From Sulfitobacter sp. W027 (GTDB lineage Bacteria > Pseudomonadota > Alphaproteobacteria > Rhodobacterales > Rhodobacteraceae), in the NCBI RefSeq assembly GCF_025143985.1, contig NZ_CP083564.1:2883001-2947000 (forward strand): a DNA stretch of 64,000 nt, written 5' to 3'. The notes under the pieces are model-generated. The model searched no databases. It was not told the DNA's origin and saw nothing but the letters and a program-made list of their open reading frames with translations. Shown here in pieces: positions 26,355-36,103 of the stretch (its first letter is position 1; each line of letters begins with the position of its first letter). The position numbers were made by a program, and so were the translations under genes.

Positions 26355-27656
26355 CTAGGTGTTCAGCTTGCGCAGCCGCGCGGTGACCGAGAGGCCGTGG
26401 GCTTCGAGGCTTTCGGACTGCGCCAGCCGCTCCGCCGAGGGGCCGATGGCGCGCAGAGCTTCGGGCGACATCTGGGCCAGCGTTGTGCGTTTCATAAAGT
26501 CCAGCACCGAGAGGCCAGAGGAGAACCGCGCAGAGCGGGCGGTGGGCAGCACGTGGTTCGGGCCGCCGACATAGTCGCCAATGGCTTCGGGCGTCCACTG
26601 GCCTAGGAAGATCGCGCCCGCGTGGGTGATCTTGGCCGAGAGCGCTTTGGGGTCCGCAACGCAAAGCTCGAGGTGTTCGGGCGCGATGCGGTTGCTGAGG
26701 GCTGCGGCGGCGCCGAGGTCCGGCACGGTGATGATCGCCCCGTTGTCCCGCCAACTGACGCCCGCGATGGCGCGGCGTTCCAAGGTCAGAAGGCGCTTTT
26801 CGACGGCTTCTTCGACGGCACGGGCAAAGTCAGCATCGGTGGTGATGAGGATGCTCTGGGCACTCTCGTCGTGCTCGGCTTGGCTCAGCAGATCAAGCGC
26901 GATGAAATCAGGGTCGTTGTCGCCATCGGCGATGACGAGGATCTCCGACGGGCCAGCGATCATGTCGATGCCGACCTTGCCGAACACCCGGCGTTTGGCG
27001 GCGGCGACAAAGGCGTTGCCGGGGCCGGTGATCTTATCGACGGGCGGGATCGTCGCGGTGCCATAGGCCAGTGCTGCCACAGCTTGCGCGCCGCCGATGC
27101 GGTAGATCTCATCCACCCCGGCGATGCGGGCGGCGAGCAGGACCAGCTGGTTCAACACGCCGTCGGGGGTTGGCACAACCATGGCGAGGCGCTCGACGCC
27201 TGCGACCTTGGCGGGGATGGCGTTCATCAGCACCGACGATGGATAGCTTGCCAGACCACCCGGAACATAGAGGCCTGCGGCGGAGACTGGCGTCCAGCGC
27301 CAGCCGAGGGTGGCGCCGTCGGGGTCGGTCCATTCGGCGTCTTCGGGCAGTTGGCGGACGTGGTAGGCGCGGATGCGGTCGGCGGCGAGTTCCAGCGCCT
27401 TGCGGTCTTCGGGAGAGACTTCGGCCACGGCGGCGTCGACCTCTGCGGCACTGATGCGCAGGGTCTCAGGCGTCAGGGTCACGCGGTCGAATTTTTGCGA
27501 TAGTTCGATCACGGCGGCGTCGCCACGGGCGCGGACGTCGGCGATGATCTCGGCCACCACGGCATCTACATCGGGGCTATCCTCGCGCTTGGCGTTGAGC
27601 AGTTTGTCAAAGGCGGTTTCGAAATCGGGTGCGGTGGCATCGAGCGTGACGGGCAT
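26355..27656 (-). CDS. hisD: Histidinol dehydrogenase
   Basis: The zinc enzyme performs the last two steps of histidine synthesis, histidinol to histidine with two NAD. The 433-residue protein starts MPVTLDATAPDFETAFDKLL at 27656; the open frame runs a further 297 bases upstream but that part has no hisD similarity and overlaps the preceding gene. Diagnostic segments include VPGGLASYPSSVLMNAIPAK, IAGPSEILVIADGDNDPDFI, DLLSQAEHDESAQS and the acid-base pair in RIAPEHLEL. There is no strong Shine-Dalgarno. It lies at the end of a murA, DUF2948, small membrane protein, hisD gene run; no other his genes are in the window. Confidence 0.95.
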   Translation of the reverse strand: MPVTLDATAPDFETAFDKLLNAKREDSPDVDAVVAEIIADVRARGDAAVIELSQKFDRVTLTPETLRISAAEVDAAVAEVSPEDRKALELAADRIRAYHVRQLPEDAEWTDPDGATLGWRWTPVSAAGLYVPGGLASYPSSVLMNAIPAKVAGVERLAMVVPTPDGVLNQLVLLAARIAGVDEIYRIGGAQAVAALAYGTATIPPVDKITGPGNAFVAAAKRRVFGKVGIDMIAGPSEILVIADGDNDPDFIALDLLSQAEHDESAQSILITTDADFARAVEEAVEKRLLTLERRAIAGVSWRDNGAIITVPDLGAAAALSNRIAPEHLELCVADPKALSAKITHAGAIFLGQWTPEAIGDYVGGPNHVLPTARSARFSSGLSVLDFMKRTTLAQMSPEALRAIGPSAERLAQSESLEAHGLSVTARLRKLNT

Positions 27657-27708
27657 GGGTGCAGGCTTTCGAAAAAGGGGGCCGCCGCGAGGGGTTGGCC
27701 CAAAGGTA

Positions 27709-28038
27709 TCAAGGCGCGGAAGGACGGCGCAGACTGGGTTCGGCACGCAGACCCGAGGTTTTAACGGCAGCACTGGGGGCAGAGCGCTGCGCGAGACGCA
27801 TGGCGCGGGTGTCTTGGGCGTTGTCGAAAACGGCGCGGGCGACATGGGCTGCCAGAATGGCAAACAGCCCGCCAGCGATCGCCGCTGCAGGAGCCAAAAG
27901 CCCCGGTAATGTGACCGTGCCCAACAGATGCCGCACCGCCAGCGCCACCCCAAGCAGCAAAAGCGCCCAGCCGGTGGCCTCGGTCATGAGGGCCGCAACG
28001 CGCCCCCGGGTAAATCTATTCTGTTTAAGTTCAGGCAT
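27709..28038 (-). CDS. Small two-helix membrane protein
   Basis: A 109-residue protein starting at ATG 28038 (AAGGA eight bases upstream; an ATG 33 bases further up would overlap the neighbouring gene and is less likely). Two hydrophobic helices are visible, about residues 22-40 (ATGWALLLLGVALAVRHLLG) and 45-70 (LLAPAAAIAGGLFAILAAHV), followed by a basic, serine- and proline-rich tail. I do not recognise a family. It sits between DUF2948 and hisD on the same strand and is probably co-transcribed with them. Confidence 0.6.
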   Translation of the reverse strand: MPELKQNRFTRGRVAALMTEATGWALLLLGVALAVRHLLGTVTLPGLLAPAAAIAGGLFAILAAHVARAVFDNAQDTRAMRLAQRSAPSAAVKTSGLRAEPSLRRPSAP

Positions 28039-28067
28039 CTCGCGATCCTTGCCACCGTGACGGGATG

Positions 28068-28538
28068 TCACTCGGGGTGAACGGGCCGTTTTTTGGAGGG
28101 GGCGACATAGGGACGGGTCACATCCTTAAGTGTCACTTCAAGCGCTTCGACTTCCAATCGGATCGCGCCATCCCCGGCCAATGTCAGGGTGACATGGCCT
28201 GAGGGTGCGTCGCTTTCCTCAAAAGTGATGTCGAGCAGCGATAGGATCGTATCGGCGTCGCCCTTGGGCACACCTTGGCTCGCCACACGCTGCACGTTGT
28301 TGAACATCAGTACCGATTGCACACGTTCGGGCGCGTGACGTGCAGCACCCGTATCCTCATGCCGCAGCCGGTTCAGCAGCAGCGCGAAACGCGCGCCCGT
28401 GCGGTGCCAGCGCATTTCCGAGGCGGGAAAGACAGCGTCTTGGGTAAGCGAGGCGATCACCGTCAGATCCTCGGCGTCGAGCGCGCCGAGGTTCAGGGGT
28501 GCTTCGCGGCCGTCTTCGAAACGTGCATCTTCGGTCAT
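28068..28538 (-). CDS. DUF2948 family protein
   Basis: A 156-residue protein of the alphaproteobacterial DUF2948 family, recognised from [59 protein letters not shown] and the C-terminal [19 protein letters not shown]. Its start overlaps the murA stop (ATGA), a conserved arrangement in this family of bacteria. It is soluble and of unknown function; the tight coupling hints at a role linked to cell-wall precursor synthesis or simply shared growth regulation (inference). Confidence 0.9.
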   Translation of the reverse strand: MTEDARFEDGREAPLNLGALDAEDLTVIASLTQDAVFPASEMRWHRTGARFALLLNRLRHEDTGAARHAPERVQSVLMFNNVQRVASQGVPKGDADTILSLLDITFEESDAPSGHVTLTLAGDGAIRLEVEALEVTLKDVTRPYVAPSKKRPVHPE

Positions 28539-29806
28539 TTGCCACTGATCCTTTCGATATCCGCACCCACGCCGCGCAGTTTCGACACCACATGCTCATA
28601 GCCGCGATCAAGGTGGTAGACCCGGCTTACCGTGGTCTCGCCAATGGCGGCCAGCCCGGCAAGGATCAGCGAGATGGAGGCCCGCAGATCGGTCGCCATC
28701 ACCGGCGCACCTTTGAGCTTTTCAACCCCGGTGACCTTGGCCGTGCCGCCGTGCACGTCAATCCGCGCGCCCATGCGGATCAGTTCCGGCGCATGCATGA
28801 AGCGGTTTTCAAAAATCTTTTCCTCCAACACGGAGGTCCCTTCCGCCGTGCAGAGCAGCGCCATCATCTGCGCCTGAAGGTCTGTCGGGAAGCCGGGGAA
28901 AGGCTCGGTCGTGACATCCACCGCCGAGATGCGCCCGTTGCGCCGCGCGACCTTGAGGCCTGCTTCGGTCTCAGTCACTTCAATCCCTGCCGCGTCGAGC
29001 TTTTCACAGAAGGCTTGCAGCAAGTCGATCCGCCCGCCCAGCAGTTCGACCTCGCCGCCGCAAAAAGCGGGCGCCAACATATAGGTGCCAAGCTCGATTC
29101 GGTCGGTTACCACCTTGTGGGTCGCGCCATGCAGGCTGTCGACGCCCTGAATGGTGATGCTCGGTGTGCCGTCACCCTCAATCTGCGCGCCCATGGCCCG
29201 CAGACAGTCCGCGAGATCGACGATCTCAGGCTCCCGTGCAGCGTTGTTGATGACGGTCGTGCCTTTTGCCAGCGTTGCGGCCATCAGGATGTTCTCGGTC
29301 GCACCGACAGAGGCGAAGGGGAAGTCGATCACCGCCCCCTTGAGCTTGCCACCCTCAGCCTTGGCGTAAAGATAGCCGTCACGCAGATCGATTTCCGCGC
29401 CCATCTTCGCCAGCCCATCGGTGTGGATGTCCATTGGCCGCGCGCCAATAGCGCAGCCACCGGGGAGGGAAACTTCGGCATGGCCTTCACGGGCCAGCAG
29501 CGGACCCAGCACTAGGTTAGACGCCCGCATCTTGCGCACGATGTCGTATTCCGCGCGGGTGTTGATCTCACCATGGCTGGCCATTGTGATAACCTTGCCG
29601 TCTTGCATCGAGGCCACTTCGGCACCCAGAGAGCGCAAAAGCTCGGTCATCGTGCGGATGTCACTCAGGCGCGGCGCGTTGGTCAGCGTCAGCGGCTCTT
29701 CGCTCAGCAACGTCGCCGGCATCAGCGCCAGACAGGCGTTCTTGGCCCCCGCGATGGGAATTTGCCCGTTCAGCTCACCGCCGCCCCTGACCAGAATAGA
29801 ATCCAT
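28535..29806 (-). CDS. murA: UDP-N-acetylglucosamine 1-carboxyvinyltransferase
   Basis: MurA transfers enolpyruvyl from PEP to UDP-GlcNAc in the first committed step of peptidoglycan synthesis, in the cytoplasm. The 423-residue protein begins [20 protein letters not shown] and has the catalytic cysteine in [19 protein letters not shown] (about Cys117), the target of fosfomycin, so the enzyme should be sensitive. Other features are the TNAPRLSDI segment and [14 protein letters not shown] toward the C-terminal lobe. Length is normal. It lies three bases after a 58-residue gene and overlaps DUF2948. Confidence 0.96.
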   Translation of the reverse strand: MDSILVRGGGELNGQIPIAGAKNACLALMPATLLSEEPLTLTNAPRLSDIRTMTELLRSLGAEVASMQDGKVITMASHGEINTRAEYDIVRKMRASNLVLGPLLAREGHAEVSLPGGCAIGARPMDIHTDGLAKMGAEIDLRDGYLYAKAEGGKLKGAVIDFPFASVGATENILMAATLAKGTTVINNAAREPEIVDLADCLRAMGAQIEGDGTPSITIQGVDSLHGATHKVVTDRIELGTYMLAPAFCGGEVELLGGRIDLLQAFCEKLDAAGIEVTETEAGLKVARRNGRISAVDVTTEPFPGFPTDLQAQMMALLCTAEGTSVLEEKIFENRFMHAPELIRMGARIDVHGGTAKVTGVEKLKGAPVMATDLRASISLILAGLAAIGETTVSRVYHLDRGYEHVVSKLRGVGADIERISGK

Positions 29807-29809
29807 CGT

Positions 29810-29986
29810 TCAGCTGTCCTTTTCCGACCCTTGGGGGTCATTGCCTGTATCCTGCGCCACATCCTCGGCCCGCGCACGCGCTTGCGCCTTGCGCCGGGCC
29901 ATATTGGCCTTGAGCGCAGCCTTCAACCGCGCGTCGCGCGCGCTCGGCGTTTTGGCGGTCTTTTCTGGGACGTTTTGCTTTGCCAT
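29810..29986 (-). CDS. Small basic protein upstream of murA
   Basis: A 58-residue open frame from ATG 29986 to a stop at 29810-29812, ending three bases before the murA start. The protein is strongly charged: lysine- and arginine-rich helical middle (ARDARLKAALKANMARRKAQ) and an acidic tail (AEDVAQDTGNDPQGSEKDS). The codon pattern looks like the neighbouring genes and the position immediately before murA suggests translation coupling. Comparable short KAALKANMARRKAQ-type proteins are common in alphaproteobacteria; function is unknown. Confidence 0.7.
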   Translation of the reverse strand: MAKQNVPEKTAKTPSARDARLKAALKANMARRKAQARARAEDVAQDTGNDPQGSEKDS

Positions 29987-30071
29987 GCCGCCTATCTAGC
30001 GCAGGGTGCACGAAGCGTCCAGATCAGGGGTTGCGCCCCATTTCGATTGCGGCTAATCACCCGCCCACGGC

Positions 30072-30146
<75 letters not shown>

Positions 30147-30471
30147 TGAACCTCTCATTCCGTTATATACATCCTCCCTCGCATCAGCGCCGGGCTCTCG
30201 ACTAACGTCCAGCGCTGCGGGTCGGTCTGAGTGCGAGAGCATAGTTGCCTGTCGTTGAATCACGAACCATCCTTACACCTAACCGGGTCGAACCGCGCAT
30301 GGATTCTGAGCATTCGACCTGTGCCCTCGCCTTCCGGTGGCTATCGAAGGCAGTACTAACCCAAGTGTAGCGATATCCCCGCCCAGCACGACCCGAGATA
30401 GCTGCCTGTCTGCGATTCGCAGGTTTAGCTTTGGCGAAGGAGGCTGCGAGCAGTCGTCTTTTACATTGGGT
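30147..30471. other. Intergenic stretch after tRNA-Thr
   Basis: This 325-base stretch between the tRNA and the 3' end of the RTX gene has only short open frames without recognisable proteins. A 10-base direct repeat, GGCTGCGAGC, occurs at 30442-30451 and again across the end of the RTX gene at 30475-30484. No copy of the tRNA 3' end that would mark an integration site was seen nearby. Confidence 0.5.
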
Positions 30472-33189
30472 CTAGGCTGCGAGCGAGGAAAGCCGCATGT
30501 CACATAGTTTCACGAAAGGCCGCGCAGTGGGGCCATAGGCAGCTTCTGCCGGATCACCCTGCCCTGCCGTTTCCGCCTTGGCCAAAGCAGGTACCAGTCG
30601 GGCAAACTCTGCGCGCGCCTCGGCAGAGAGCATCCGCAAGGCAGTGCGACCGGGATAGAAACTCTCACTCGGTATGCCTTCGGCAAAGATGATCTCATGC
30701 TGCGCAAAGAACAGATGCACATAGGTGACTTCGCGTTTGCCATGGGCGATGCGCACGCCGGGCATATCGCGGGCCAGATGGATGGCGCGTACAAGGTGGC
30801 TATCGCCGATCATCATGCCGTGCTGGCGCGACACCAGCATCGCGCGGCGGTTGTCCAAGGCCCCCTTGGCGATCCGTACCGGGCGCAGCTCCTCATTCGC
30901 GGTCAGCTCAGCATCGCTGACATGACGCTGACCGATCCACAAAAGCGGCTGTGGCCCATGGTCCAATGTCTCTACCAGATCACCGGGTTTGAGCGTCTCA
31001 ATCGCCACCGAACCTTGGGGGGTCTGTACCTCGGTTCCTGCGGCAAAGCAGACGATCCCGGTGTTGTCATAGGTATAGCTGTCTGGCGTGGCATTCTTCA
31101 CCGTGAGAGAGCTTTGCTCGAACCGCGCGTTATCGGTGTAGTCGACGGCGTTGCCTTCGTCGTCATGGGTGTTGGATTGGTTCAAGACCCCGTCATCGGC
31201 TTGGTCGGCGCGCAGTTCATCAAGGCTGTCATAATAGGCCCCCAGATCGAGGGAATCGTTGTTGCTGGGGTCTCCGTCGCCCGCGCGCCCGGTATTGCCA
31301 ACGCCAAAATCGTTGACCGTGTCATGCCCTTCGCTGACCCGGAACAGGTCGTTGCCGTCACCGCCGATCAGCTGGTCATCACCCGCGCCCCCGTCCAGCG
31401 TGTCATTCCCTGCCCCGCCAGCAAGGGTGTCATTGCCGCCCGCGCCACTGCCGTCATCGCCTGAGAGATAGTCGTCGCCCGCGCCCCCGTCGACATAGTC
31501 GTTGCCTTGACCACCACTCATGCGATCAGACCCCTCGTTACCGAAGAGCTTGTCATTCCCCGCCCCGCCAGAGAGCGCGTCATTGCCGCCGCCGCCGTGG
31601 AGAATGTCATCCCCCTCACCGCCTTCAAGATGGTCATTATCGGCACCGCCGTAGATCAGATCGTTACCCGTGCCGCCGTCGATCTCATCCGCACCGTCAC
31701 CGCCATAAAGCGTATCGCCGCCAGCGCCGCCGTGGAGCGTGTCGTCCCCCTCACCGCCATAGATCAGGTCCGCGCCCTCACCACCGCTGATGCTGTCATG
31801 GCCTGTTTCCCCGTAGAGTAAATCATCCCCCGCTCCGCCGCTGATGGTATCATCTCCGGTGCCGCCATAGATCGTGTCATGGCCCGCATTCCCCGCAATG
31901 CTGTCATTGCCCGCCCCGCCAAGGAAGTAATCATCGCCAGAGCCGCCGAGCACCGTGTCACCCCCGTCGCCCGCGCTGACAGCCATGGCCCCGCTGCTGG
32001 CCGTGCCATCAATCCGGTCAGACTGTTCAGAGAGATAGATGGCTTCGATGTCGGTAAAGGTGACCTGATCATCGCCCGCCCGCGCGGTGCCCTGCTCAAA
32101 TCCGGTGAAGGTGACGGTGACGCTTTGGCTGTGGCCGCGGAAATCGATGTAATCGGTGTCATAGTCTCCGCCGCCTCCATCGACCGTATCATTGCCGAAA
32201 CCATCATTGGCCACGAAGCGGTCCATGCCCGTGCCGCCAGAGAAGCTGTCATTCCCCCCGCCCATGTAGAAGGTATCATTCCCCGCGCCGCCCTCGACCC
32301 GGTCGTTGCCATCGCCGTCATAAAGCTGGTCGTTGCCGCTGCCGCCGTCAATCACGTCATCGCCGGCGCCGCCGTCGATCATGTCATGGCAGGCGCCGCC
32401 GTTTAGGGTGTCTGCCCCCTCGCCCCCGCTGAGCGTGTCATTGCTCGCACCGCCGTCGAGGGAATCGTCGCCCGCCCCTCCTTCAATATAGTCGCGGCCC
32501 GCCTCGCCATAGACGGTATCATCGCCTGCGCCCGCGTTGATCCGGTCGGCGCCATCGCCGCCATAGACCACATCGTCGTTGCCCTCTGCCCCGCCACCGT
32601 TCCCATCATCAATGCTGTCGCCGTCGGCATCGGTATATTGCGCGTCGATGCTCTCTCCCTCAGAGGTGCCTTCGACAACACCGGGCCGTGTGTCGGTTGA
32701 AGCATAGCGGACAGAGGAGCTTTCCCCATCCGCACTGTCCATCGCGTGACCGTTGCGCGAAGAGGATGCGGAAAAGCTTTCCCCCGCCGAGGGTTGATCC
32801 GCTGCCGGATAGACAAAGCCCACGTTCTGCCCGTCAATCCGCAGGACGTAGACCTCTGTGCCAGAGGCGTCAATGAGCGAGAATTCATTCTCAAGAACTG
32901 ACCCTGCGGGGTAGGTGACCCCGTTTATCGTTACAGGCTGTGCGAGGGTCTGCGCACCGCCTTGTTCGACGTATCCATCGTCAAAATAGGCGTCATCGTC
33001 ATTGATAACGATATCCGTACCTTCGCCGCCCTTGAAGGTAAAATCCTGATCCAGCCAACTGGGTTTGGAGCTGTCGTAGTAGCGCGCCGCGCTATCGTTG
33101 GCCTGCACATCGCCGGTCAGATTGGCCTCCGACAAGTCCGACGGGGTCTCGAACATAGACCAATCATAGACGGTAAATTGATAACCCAC
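30472..33189 (-). CDS. RTX calcium-binding repeat protein with C-terminal Hint domain
   Basis: A 905-residue, very acidic protein, likely exported by a type I secretion system. GTG 33189 is the start, with AAGGGG eight bases upstream. Residues 1-200 are a non-repetitive adhesin-like head. From about 205 to 340 and again from 400 to 615 there are dense nonapeptide repeats of the GGxGxDxLx kind (for example GGAGDDTISG, GGEGADLIYG), which fold as parallel beta rolls with calcium. Between them a separate beta domain (FVANDGFGNDTVDGG to TFTDIEAIYLS) is inserted. A Hint/Hint_2 domain starts at CFAAGTEVQTPQGSVAIETL (about 715) and ends near 875. No type I transporter genes are adjacent. Similar RTX-Hint proteins are common in Rhodobacteraceae; their exact role is not established. 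Confidence 0.9.
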   Translation of the reverse strand: MGYQFTVYDWSMFETPSDLSEANLTGDVQANDSAARYYDSSKPSWLDQDFTFKGGEGTDIVINDDDAYFDDGYVEQGGAQTLAQPVTINGVTYPAGSVLENEFSLIDASGTEVYVLRIDGQNVGFVYPAADQPSAGESFSASSSRNGHAMDSADGESSSVRYASTDTRPGVVEGTSEGESIDAQYTDADGDSIDDGNGGGAEGNDDVVYGGDGADRINAGAGDDTVYGEAGRDYIEGGAGDDSLDGGASNDTLSGGEGADTLNGGACHDMIDGGAGDDVIDGGSGNDQLYDGDGNDRVEGGAGNDTFYMGGGNDSFSGGTGMDRFVANDGFGNDTVDGGGGDYDTDYIDFRGHSQSVTVTFTGFEQGTARAGDDQVTFTDIEAIYLSEQSDRIDGTASSGAMAVSAGDGGDTVLGGSGDDYFLGGAGNDSIAGNAGHDTIYGGTGDDTISGGAGDDLLYGETGHDSISGGEGADLIYGGEGDDTLHGGAGGDTLYGGDGADEIDGGTGNDLIYGGADNDHLEGGEGDDILHGGGGNDALSGGAGNDKLFGNEGSDRMSGGQGNDYVDGGAGDDYLSGDDGSGAGGNDTLAGGAGNDTLDGGAGDDQLIGGDGNDLFRVSEGHDTVNDFGVGNTGRAGDGDPSNNDSLDLGAYYDSLDELRADQADDGVLNQSNTHDDEGNAVDYTDNARFEQSSLTVKNATPDSYTYDNTGIVCFAAGTEVQTPQGSVAIETLKPGDLVETLDHGPQPLLWIGQRHVSDAELTANEELRPVRIAKGALDNRRAMLVSRQHGMMIGDSHLVRAIHLARDMPGVRIAHGKREVTYVHLFFAQHEIIFAEGIPSESFYPGRTALRMLSAEARAEFARLVPALAKAETAGQGDPAEAAYGPTARPFVKLCDMRLSSLAA

Positions 33190-33376
33190 TGCACGCGCCC
33201 CTTAGATCTCGAGGTCTTATGACCTTCATTCTCGTGAGGGCATTCATTCGCTTTGAAATATGGCGAAGATTGGACGGCAATTGGGCGAGCGCCATGAGCG
33301 TTGCAAATATGTTACCGCAGAAAACCCCTGCCCCGACAGGCGGGACAGGAGGAATTGTTTAGTTGCTCAGACCGCG

Positions 33377-33898
33377 TCAGGACGCTTCAAACACCCCACA
33401 GGCAATCCGCGACCCCGCGTCGCCTGCTGGCTGCGAGGTATAGTCATCCGCCCCGTCGTGAATGACAAAGGCAGCGCCATCGTCGTCTTTGATCATGGCC
33501 TCAATGTCGAGCAGGTCGAGGAAGACTTCGGCTTGAAGCACCCCATCTTCGCCTACGACCATATTTGGCATGTCACCGGGGTGCGGCCCACCGTCGACGA
33601 GCACACCATGTTGGTGATCCCCCGCAATATGGCCGCCCGCCGATTTGAAGTCCTCCGCCGAGCAATCGCCGGTCTCATGGAGGTGCACACCATGCGTGCC
33701 CGCCGGAACGCCTGTCACGTCGATCTTGACCAAGGTCCGGCCCGAAGCGGTCGTGTTCAGCGTAACACTGCCGTTGATATCGTCAGCATTGCCAGCCACC
33801 TGAGCGGTCGCCGCCGTTTGCATGTGGCCTTCGGCCTGCGCCGTAGCGGCGCCCGTAGCGGCCAAAGCGGCCCCGAGTAGGATATTGCGCAGATACAT
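33377..33898 (-). CDS. sodC: Cu/Zn superoxide dismutase, periplasmic
   Basis: The 173-residue protein has a Sec signal (MYLRNILLGAALAATGAATAQA) and the copper/zinc ligand pattern: GVHLHETGDCS (two histidines plus the disulfide cysteine), GGHIAGDHQHGVLVDGGPHP (zinc ligands), FVIHDGADDY (copper histidine and the DGADDY loop), and the second disulfide cysteine in SRIACGVFE. It dismutates superoxide outside the cytoplasm. GGAGGA precedes the ATG. It is a monocistronic gene between the RTX gene and tRNA-Arg. All metal ligands appear present, so it should be active. Confidence 0.93.
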   Translation of the reverse strand: MYLRNILLGAALAATGAATAQAEGHMQTAATAQVAGNADDINGSVTLNTTASGRTLVKIDVTGVPAGTHGVHLHETGDCSAEDFKSAGGHIAGDHQHGVLVDGGPHPGDMPNMVVGEDGVLQAEVFLDLLDIEAMIKDDDGAAFVIHDGADDYTSQPAGDAGSRIACGVFEAS

Positions 33899-34003
33899 GG
33901 CTGTCCTCCGTTGGGTTCTCTATCAGATGACAACTCAACCCGCCCGGATGGCGTCGGGTTCCTCTTGATGCAAGGCAAGGCTTGCCCCTATAAGCGGCCG
34001 AGT

Positions 34004-34080
34004 GCTCCCTTAGCTCAGCTGGATAGAGCAGCCGACTTCTAATCGGCAGGTCGAGGGTTCGAATCCTTCAGGGAGCGCCA
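34004..34080 (+). tRNA. tRNA-Arg (anticodon UCU)
   Basis: The acceptor stem GCTCCCT pairs with AGGGAGC. The anticodon stem GCCGA/TCGGC encloses the loop CTTCTAA, giving anticodon TCT. The T-arm GAGGG/CCTTC contains one G-T pair. Discriminator G and an encoded CCA (34078-34080) follow. Confidence 0.97.
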
Positions 34081-34143
34081 TTTGCATGTCCGCTTTGTCA
34101 GTTCGCCCATACGGACCGCGTAGCCCAAGCGCCCCACTGCCCC

Positions 34144-35685
34144 TCAGGCCGCAGCGAGCGCCTTTTCCGCTTCAATCACCGACGCGCAATTTGGCAGGTC
34201 AACGGTGAACTTCGTCCCGACTCCGATGGTGCTTTCAACCTGAATGTCACCCTCATGCGCCGCGGCAAGCTTTTTGCTGATCGCAAGGCCCAGCCCCGTG
34301 CCACCCTCCGCGCTTTTGGTCGCAGTCTCAGCTTGGATAAAGGCTTGGAAAATCCGCTCGAGGTCCTCCGCGGGCATCCCGCAGCCGTTGTCTTCCACTT
34401 CTAGACGGCACGTCTCGCCAATCATCTTGGCCCGCATCCGGATGTTGGAGGCCGCGGAAAATTTCAATGCGTTGCCCAGCAAGTTGATGAGGATCTGCTT
34501 GCAGCGCCCCCGGTCGGCCAAAACGTTGAACCCATCAAATTCGATCTCCAGCAGTGACTGCTTTTCCTTTGCAAGGCCCTGAAACTGCTCCTCCAACTCG
34601 GCGAGGAGGTCACCGGGTTGAAAACAGGTTTTGTTAAGCTTGATCGAGTTCAACTCGATGCTGGTGTAGTCCAGGAGTTCGTTGATAATGGTCAACAGAT
34701 GGTCGCCAGCGGATTTGATCCGACCCCCGTAGCGCTCTGTCTGATCGCCCAGCTCGTCGAAATGGACCTTGGTGATCGGCTCATTCGGCTTCAGCTTGGC
34801 CATGGTATGGCCTTTGAGGTTCGTCAAAAAACTGGCGTAGCCGTTGATGATCGTCAGAGGGGTGCGAAGCTCATGGCTCAGCACGCTCATGAACTCTGAC
34901 TTGGCGCGGCTGGCATTGCGCGCCTCGTCCCGTGCCTGGCGCAACTCGACGATATTCTCCATCCGCGTGCGGTTTTCGATGAAATAGGTGAACAGCCCCC
35001 CGAGCACGATCATCGCAGCGGTTCCCGCGATCACCAGTGCCAGCAGCTTGAACTCATCCGGGTTGCTATAGCCCCCCATCAATGTGGTCGGCGTCACATG
35101 GAAGGCGGCCATCCCGGTGAAGTGCAGCCCGACAATCGCCAGCGCAAAGGTGAGGGTCATCTTCAACGTGGCATATTTCGCGTCCTGCATGCCAAAGAAC
35201 AAGGCTACCGTCGCGAACACCATAGCAAGAATGACGGAGGCGATCAGATAGGTCTGATCCCAATGAATGATCCCTTCGACCCGATAGGCGACCATTCCGG
35301 TGTAGTGCATGGCCGAAATCGACAGGCCCAAGATCACTCCGCCAATTACGGTCGTTGCCCAAAGCCGGAACATCCCGGCGATCAGGATGCCGATGGTACA
35401 GCCAAGGATCGCGATCACCAGCGATGCAAAAGTGAGGCCAAGGTCAAAGCTTACCGGGGCATCAGGCTGATAGGCGAGGATTGCGATAAAATGCGTACAC
35501 CAAATGGCGATACCCGAGGTCACAGCGGTCATAAAATACCACAACAGCGCCTGACGCGGGGTCTGCTTAAGCGCATGTCGGTAAAGATTTGTGATCACCC
35601 AACTGCCGAAAGTACACAATAGCGCCGCAAGCAGGACCAACGTCATATCGTGGTCAGAGCGCATAGAATGAGCAACTGTTAACAT
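34144..35685 (-). CDS. MHYT-domain membrane sensor histidine kinase
   Basis: A 513-residue hybridless sensor kinase. The N-terminal seven-helix MHYT sensor (about 15-235) shows repeated motifs, including SAMHYTGMVAYRVEG near residue 125 and LHFTGMAAFHVTPTT near 185, proposed in the family to bind copper and sense oxygen, CO or NO. A short coiled linker leads to HisKA (SEFMSVLSHELRTPLTIING, phospho-acceptor His near 272) and HATPase (INLLGNALKFS, EDNGCGMPAEDLERI, GGTGLGLAISKKLAAAH). There is no receiver domain. GAGG lies before the ATG. It is divergent from a second membrane histidine kinase across about 420 bp, and no response regulator is in the window. Confidence 0.92.
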   Translation of the reverse strand: MLTVAHSMRSDHDMTLVLLAALLCTFGSWVITNLYRHALKQTPRQALLWYFMTAVTSGIAIWCTHFIAILAYQPDAPVSFDLGLTFASLVIAILGCTIGILIAGMFRLWATTVIGGVILGLSISAMHYTGMVAYRVEGIIHWDQTYLIASVILAMVFATVALFFGMQDAKYATLKMTLTFALAIVGLHFTGMAAFHVTPTTLMGGYSNPDEFKLLALVIAGTAAMIVLGGLFTYFIENRTRMENIVELRQARDEARNASRAKSEFMSVLSHELRTPLTIINGYASFLTNLKGHTMAKLKPNEPITKVHFDELGDQTERYGGRIKSAGDHLLTIINELLDYTSIELNSIKLNKTCFQPGDLLAELEEQFQGLAKEKQSLLEIEFDGFNVLADRGRCKQILINLLGNALKFSAASNIRMRAKMIGETCRLEVEDNGCGMPAEDLERIFQAFIQAETATKSAEGGTGLGLAISKKLAAAHEGDIQVESTIGVGTKFTVDLPNCASVIEAEKALAAA

Positions 35686-36103
35686 TTTTTAACCTCAAGA
35701 TAATCATGCTAGTATTCTCCAAGGAATGCGTCGAAACCTTGTCTCCGGGCGTTCTTTTTGGCGGTAATTTCACGTAGTAAAACCAGCGCGCTTGGCGGGG
35801 CTCTGACGAACGGACATGAGCGGCGGGCCTTCGTCTGGGGCCGGTTAAGACAGATTTCGCCGCCGCGGCCTAAAGCCTCCTCGCGCCCAAACTCACGCAA
35901 AACCACGCTCCCAGGGATCCTTGATGTCGCATTGCATCGCCTACAGGTGCCGCCCACCGCAGAATAAAATTCGCAGCAAACCGGGCTCGTTCACACCCAA
36001 GGGTTGCATCAACCTGCATTAATACGCCACTACTGCGCCCAACTTGCGCCGTATTTTAATGCTGATCTGCGCTCATTGTATTTGGCTCATAGGTAACTCT
36101 GCC
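35686..36103. other. Divergent regulatory region between two histidine kinase genes
   Basis: About 420 bases with no convincing gene; the open frame at 35709-35957 (minus strand) has no recognisable protein character. The region should hold promoters for both kinase genes. AT-rich segments lie at both ends (TTAACATTTTTTAACC near 35680 and TGCATTAATACG near 36016). No clear palindrome was found. Confidence 0.5.

Noticed and set aside
26355..27953. The longer hisD open frame starting at 27953
   Set aside because: The extra 99 codons overlap the small membrane-protein gene and lack similarity to HisD; the family start fits 27656.
30697..32406. Long plus-strand frames and short direct repeats in the RTX region, at first suggestive of a repeat array or CRISPR
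   Set aside because: The periodicity is that of GGxGxD codons on the minus strand, not of spacer-repeat units.
35709..35957. An 82-codon minus-strand frame between the kinase genes
   Set aside because: No domain, and it lies in the shared promoter region.
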